A program made the position numbers and the translations under genes. Below the pieces are notes generated by a model. It searched no databases. It was given only the letters and a program-made list of their open reading frames with translations, and had not been told where the DNA came from. A stretch of DNA of 6,424 nt, from positions 1 to 6,424 of the forward strand of contig CAZTIH010000139.1 in the NCBI GenBank assembly GCA_964613675.1. Reading direction: 5' to 3'. Source of the stretch: DAIUCA01 sp964613675. Its GTDB lineage: Bacteria; Pseudomonadota; Gammaproteobacteria; Competibacterales; Competibacteraceae. Positions 4,194-6,424 of the stretch are shown in pieces. Each line of letters starts with the position of its first letter. The stretch's first letter is position 1.

Positions 4194-6424
4194 ATGGATA
4201 AAAGCTACGAACCCCAAACCCTTGAAACCCGTTGGTACGATTTTTGGGAGCAGCGCGGCTACTTTGCGCCTAACGGTGCGGGGTCGCCCTACTGCATTGT
4301 CATCCCCCCGCCCAATGTGACGGGCACGCTCCACATGGGCCATGCCTTCCAATGCACACTGATGGACACGCTTACCCGTCTGCATCGAATGCGCGGCCAC
4401 AAAACACTGTGGCAACCGGGAACCGATCACGCCGGGATCGCCACCCAAATGGTGGTAGAACGCCAACTCGCGCAACAGGGCAAAAGCCGTTTTGATTTGG
4501 GCCGCGAGGCATTCATTGGGCGCGTGTGGGAGTGGAAAGCCGAGTCGGGTGGAACCATTACGCGCCAATTACGGCGAATGGGCGCGTCAGTGGACTGGTC
4601 GCGAGAGCGATTCACGATGGATGACCTCTGTTCCCGTGCCGTGCGAGAAGCCTTCGTGCGGTTATATCGAGACGGGTTGTTATATCGAGGAAAGCGGTTG
4701 GTGAACTGGGATCCCGTGCTACACACCGCCGTATCAGATTTAGAAGTGGAGAGTCACGAAGAGAATGGGCATCTGTGGCATCTGCGTTATCCCATTGTCG
4801 ATTCTACAGAACATCTCGTCGTCGCTACGACCCGTCCGGAAACGATGTTGGGGGATACGGCGGTCGCGGTACATCCGGAAGATGAGCGTTATAAGCATTT
4901 GATTGGAAAGCAGATTTCGTTGCCGCTCACCGATCGCCAAATTCCCATTATTGGGGACGAATATGTGGATCCGGCATTTGGTTCGGGGTGCGTGAAGATT
5001 ACGCCCGCCCATGATTTTAACGACTATGCGGTGGGACAACGACATGGGTTGCCCCTAATCAACCTCTTCACCATCGACGCCAAAATTAACGATAACGCAC
5101 CCGCCCCCTATCGCGGCATGGATCGTTATGCAGCTCGTAAACAGGTGATTGCCGACCTCGAAGCGTTGAATTTGCTCGAAAAAATTGAACCCCATAAATT
5201 GAAAGTGCCACGGGGAGATCGCACTAATGCCGTCATTGAACCGTTCTTAACCGATCAATGGTTCGTGAAGGCGCAGCCCTTAGCCGAACCCGCGATTCGG
5301 GCTGTGAAAGAGGGGCGCATCAAGTTTGTTCCTGAAAATTGGGATAAAACCTACTTTGAGTGGCTCAACAACATTGAAGATTGGTGCGTGAGTCGGCAAA
5401 TCTGGTGGGGACATCGGATTCCCGCGTGGTACGGGCCGGACGATCAGATTTATGTGGGCTATAACGAAGCCGAAATTCGCGAACATTATGATTTACCAAG
5501 TGATTTGCCGTTACGTCAGGACAATGATGTCTTGGATACGTGGTTCTCATCGGCGCTGTGGCCCTTTGCGACCCAGGGGTGGCCCGATCAGACGTCATCA
5601 CTTAAAGCGTTTTATCCGACCCAGGTATTAGTGACCGGATTCGACATCATTTTCTTCTGGGTGGCCCGCATGGTGATGATGGGGCTGTACTTCTGCGACG
5701 AGGTTCCGTTCAGAACGGTGTACATCCACGGTCTCGTGCGCGATTCAGAAGGTCAGAAAATGTCCAAATCCAAGGGAAATGTACTGGATCCATTGGACAT
5801 TATCGACGGCATTGATTTAGAGAATCTCGTTCAGAAACGCACGACGGGTTTGATGCAGCCGCAGTTAGCGCCCAAAATCGAAAAAGCTACACGCCAACAA
5901 TTTTCCGAGGGAATTCGGGCTTTTGGAACGGATGCGTTGCGATTCACCTTTGCTTCGTTGGCGACGACGGGACGGGATGTCGTATTTGATCTGGGGCGGG
6001 TCGAGGGCTATCGGAATTTCTGTAACAAACTCTGGAATGCGGCGCGATATGTCTTGAGTAATGTTGAAAATTCATCCCTGATCGGGGAAGCCGTCTTAAC
6101 GCAGTCGGATCAATGGATTTTATCGCGGTTACAGAACACGATTTCCGAAACAAATGCGGCCTTTGACCAATATCGTTTTGACCAGGCGGCTCAGGCGATC
6201 TACGAATTTGCGTGGCATGAGTTCTGCGACTGGTATTTAGAACTTTCCAAACCCGTTCTGACGGGGGACGCCGAAGAGACGATCCAACGGGGAACGCGCC
6301 AAACCCTCGTAACCGTTCTGGAAACCCTTCTTCGGTTGTTGCATCCGCTCATGCCCTTTATTACTGAGGAAATTTGGCAAAAAGTCGCTCCTCTAGCAGG
6401 GGTTTCGGGGGAAACGATTTGTCA
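4194..6424 (+). CDS. valS: Valine--tRNA ligase (3' partial)
   Basis: This cytoplasmic class I aminoacyl-tRNA synthetase charges tRNA-Val with valine and edits misactivated threonine. The first 743 residues are present, and gammaproteobacterial ValS is about 950, so the end of the anticodon-binding domain and the C-terminal coiled coil lie beyond the window. The HIGH motif is HMGH (47-50, in PPPNVTGTLHMGHA) and KMSKS is at 522-526. NWDP is at 171-174. The CP1 editing domain, about 195-345, contains TTRPET (212-217) and the HDFND block (273-277). The anticodon-binding domain starts near 637 with QSDQWILSRL. All catalytic and editing motifs are intact. The ATG at 4194 is the only in-frame start after a stop at 4152, and its N-terminus aligns with E. 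coli ValS. It has no recognisable Shine-Dalgarno sequence (the bases before it are pyrimidine-rich). It follows fccB by 52 bases, with no functional link expected. Confidence 0.97.
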   Translation, partial: MDKSYEPQTLETRWYDFWEQRGYFAPNGAGSPYCIVIPPPNVTGTLHMGHAFQCTLMDTLTRLHRMRGHKTLWQPGTDHAGIATQMVVERQLAQQGKSRFDLGREAFIGRVWEWKAESGGTITRQLRRMGASVDWSRERFTMDDLCSRAVREAFVRLYRDGLLYRGKRLVNWDPVLHTAVSDLEVESHEENGHLWHLRYPIVDSTEHLVVATTRPETMLGDTAVAVHPEDERYKHLIGKQISLPLTDRQIPIIGDEYVDPAFGSGCVKITPAHDFNDYAVGQRHGLPLINLFTIDAKINDNAPAPYRGMDRYAARKQVIADLEALNLLEKIEPHKLKVPRGDRTNAVIEPFLTDQWFVKAQPLAEPAIRAVKEGRIKFVPENWDKTYFEWLNNIEDWCVSRQIWWGHRIPAWYGPDDQIYVGYNEAEIREHYDLPSDLPLRQDNDVLDTWFSSALWPFATQGWPDQTSSLKAFYPTQVLVTGFDIIFFWVARMVMMGLYFCDEVPFRTVYIHGLVRDSEGQKMSKSKGNVLDPLDIIDGIDLENLVQKRTTGLMQPQLAPKIEKATRQQFSEGIRAFGTDALRFTFASLATTGRDVVFDLGRVEGYRNFCNKLWNAARYVLSNVENSSLIGEAVLTQSDQWILSRLQNTISETNAAFDQYRFDQAAQAIYEFAWHEFCDWYLELSKPVLTGDAEETIQRGTRQTLVTVLETLLRLLHPLMPFITEEIWQKVAPLAGVSGETIC

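Noticed and set aside
4134..4568. Minus-strand open frames opposite the start of valS
   Set aside because: They overlap the catalytic HIGH region of valS, show no family motif, and are explained as shadows of a conserved gene.

Overview
The window reads as a compact, all-plus-strand piece of a proteobacterial chromosome, most likely from a sulfur-oxidising gammaproteobacterium. Two things support this: a flavocytochrome c sulfide dehydrogenase pair (fccAB) whose flavoprotein closely resembles the Allochromatium type, and a valyl-tRNA synthetase whose motifs match the gammaproteobacterial form. The genus cannot be determined from the sequence. No insertion sequence, CRISPR array, tRNA, rRNA or other mobile element is visible, and no gene-free stretch exceeds about 100 bases.

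Layout. Bases 1-1442 hold the 3' part of a membrane transporter of the major facilitator superfamily (MFS). Its reading frame is open at the left edge. Before the 12-helix transporter it carries one extra transmembrane helix and a HAMP-like linker, so the complete protein is probably a sensor-transporter fusion. After 41 bases comes a complete DUF1611/DgcN-family gene (1484-2488), probably a D-glutamate N-acetyltransferase with a Walker-A-like motif. A 100-base gap (2489-2588) contains the only clear candidate regulatory region of the left half: an AT-rich inverted repeat overlapping weak promoter-like hexamers. Then follow fccA (2589-2897, monohaem cytochrome c) and fccB (2897-4141, FAD subunit), which share one base (TAATG). 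After 52 bases with a possible extended -10 promoter and a hairpin, valS begins at 4194 and runs off the right edge with about four fifths of the protein present.

How the genes work together. FccA and FccB form a periplasmic enzyme that oxidises sulfide at the flavin and passes electrons through the haem to the respiratory or photosynthetic chain. The transporter and DgcN genes are close enough to be co-transcribed and may form a separate unit dealing with an amino-acid-like solute, but the substrate is not shown by the sequence. valS is a housekeeping gene that probably has its own promoter. I found no convincing wholly new system. The most unusual items are the HAMP-like/MFS fusion, an altered conserved motif in the DgcN protein, and the regulatory structures before fccA and valS.
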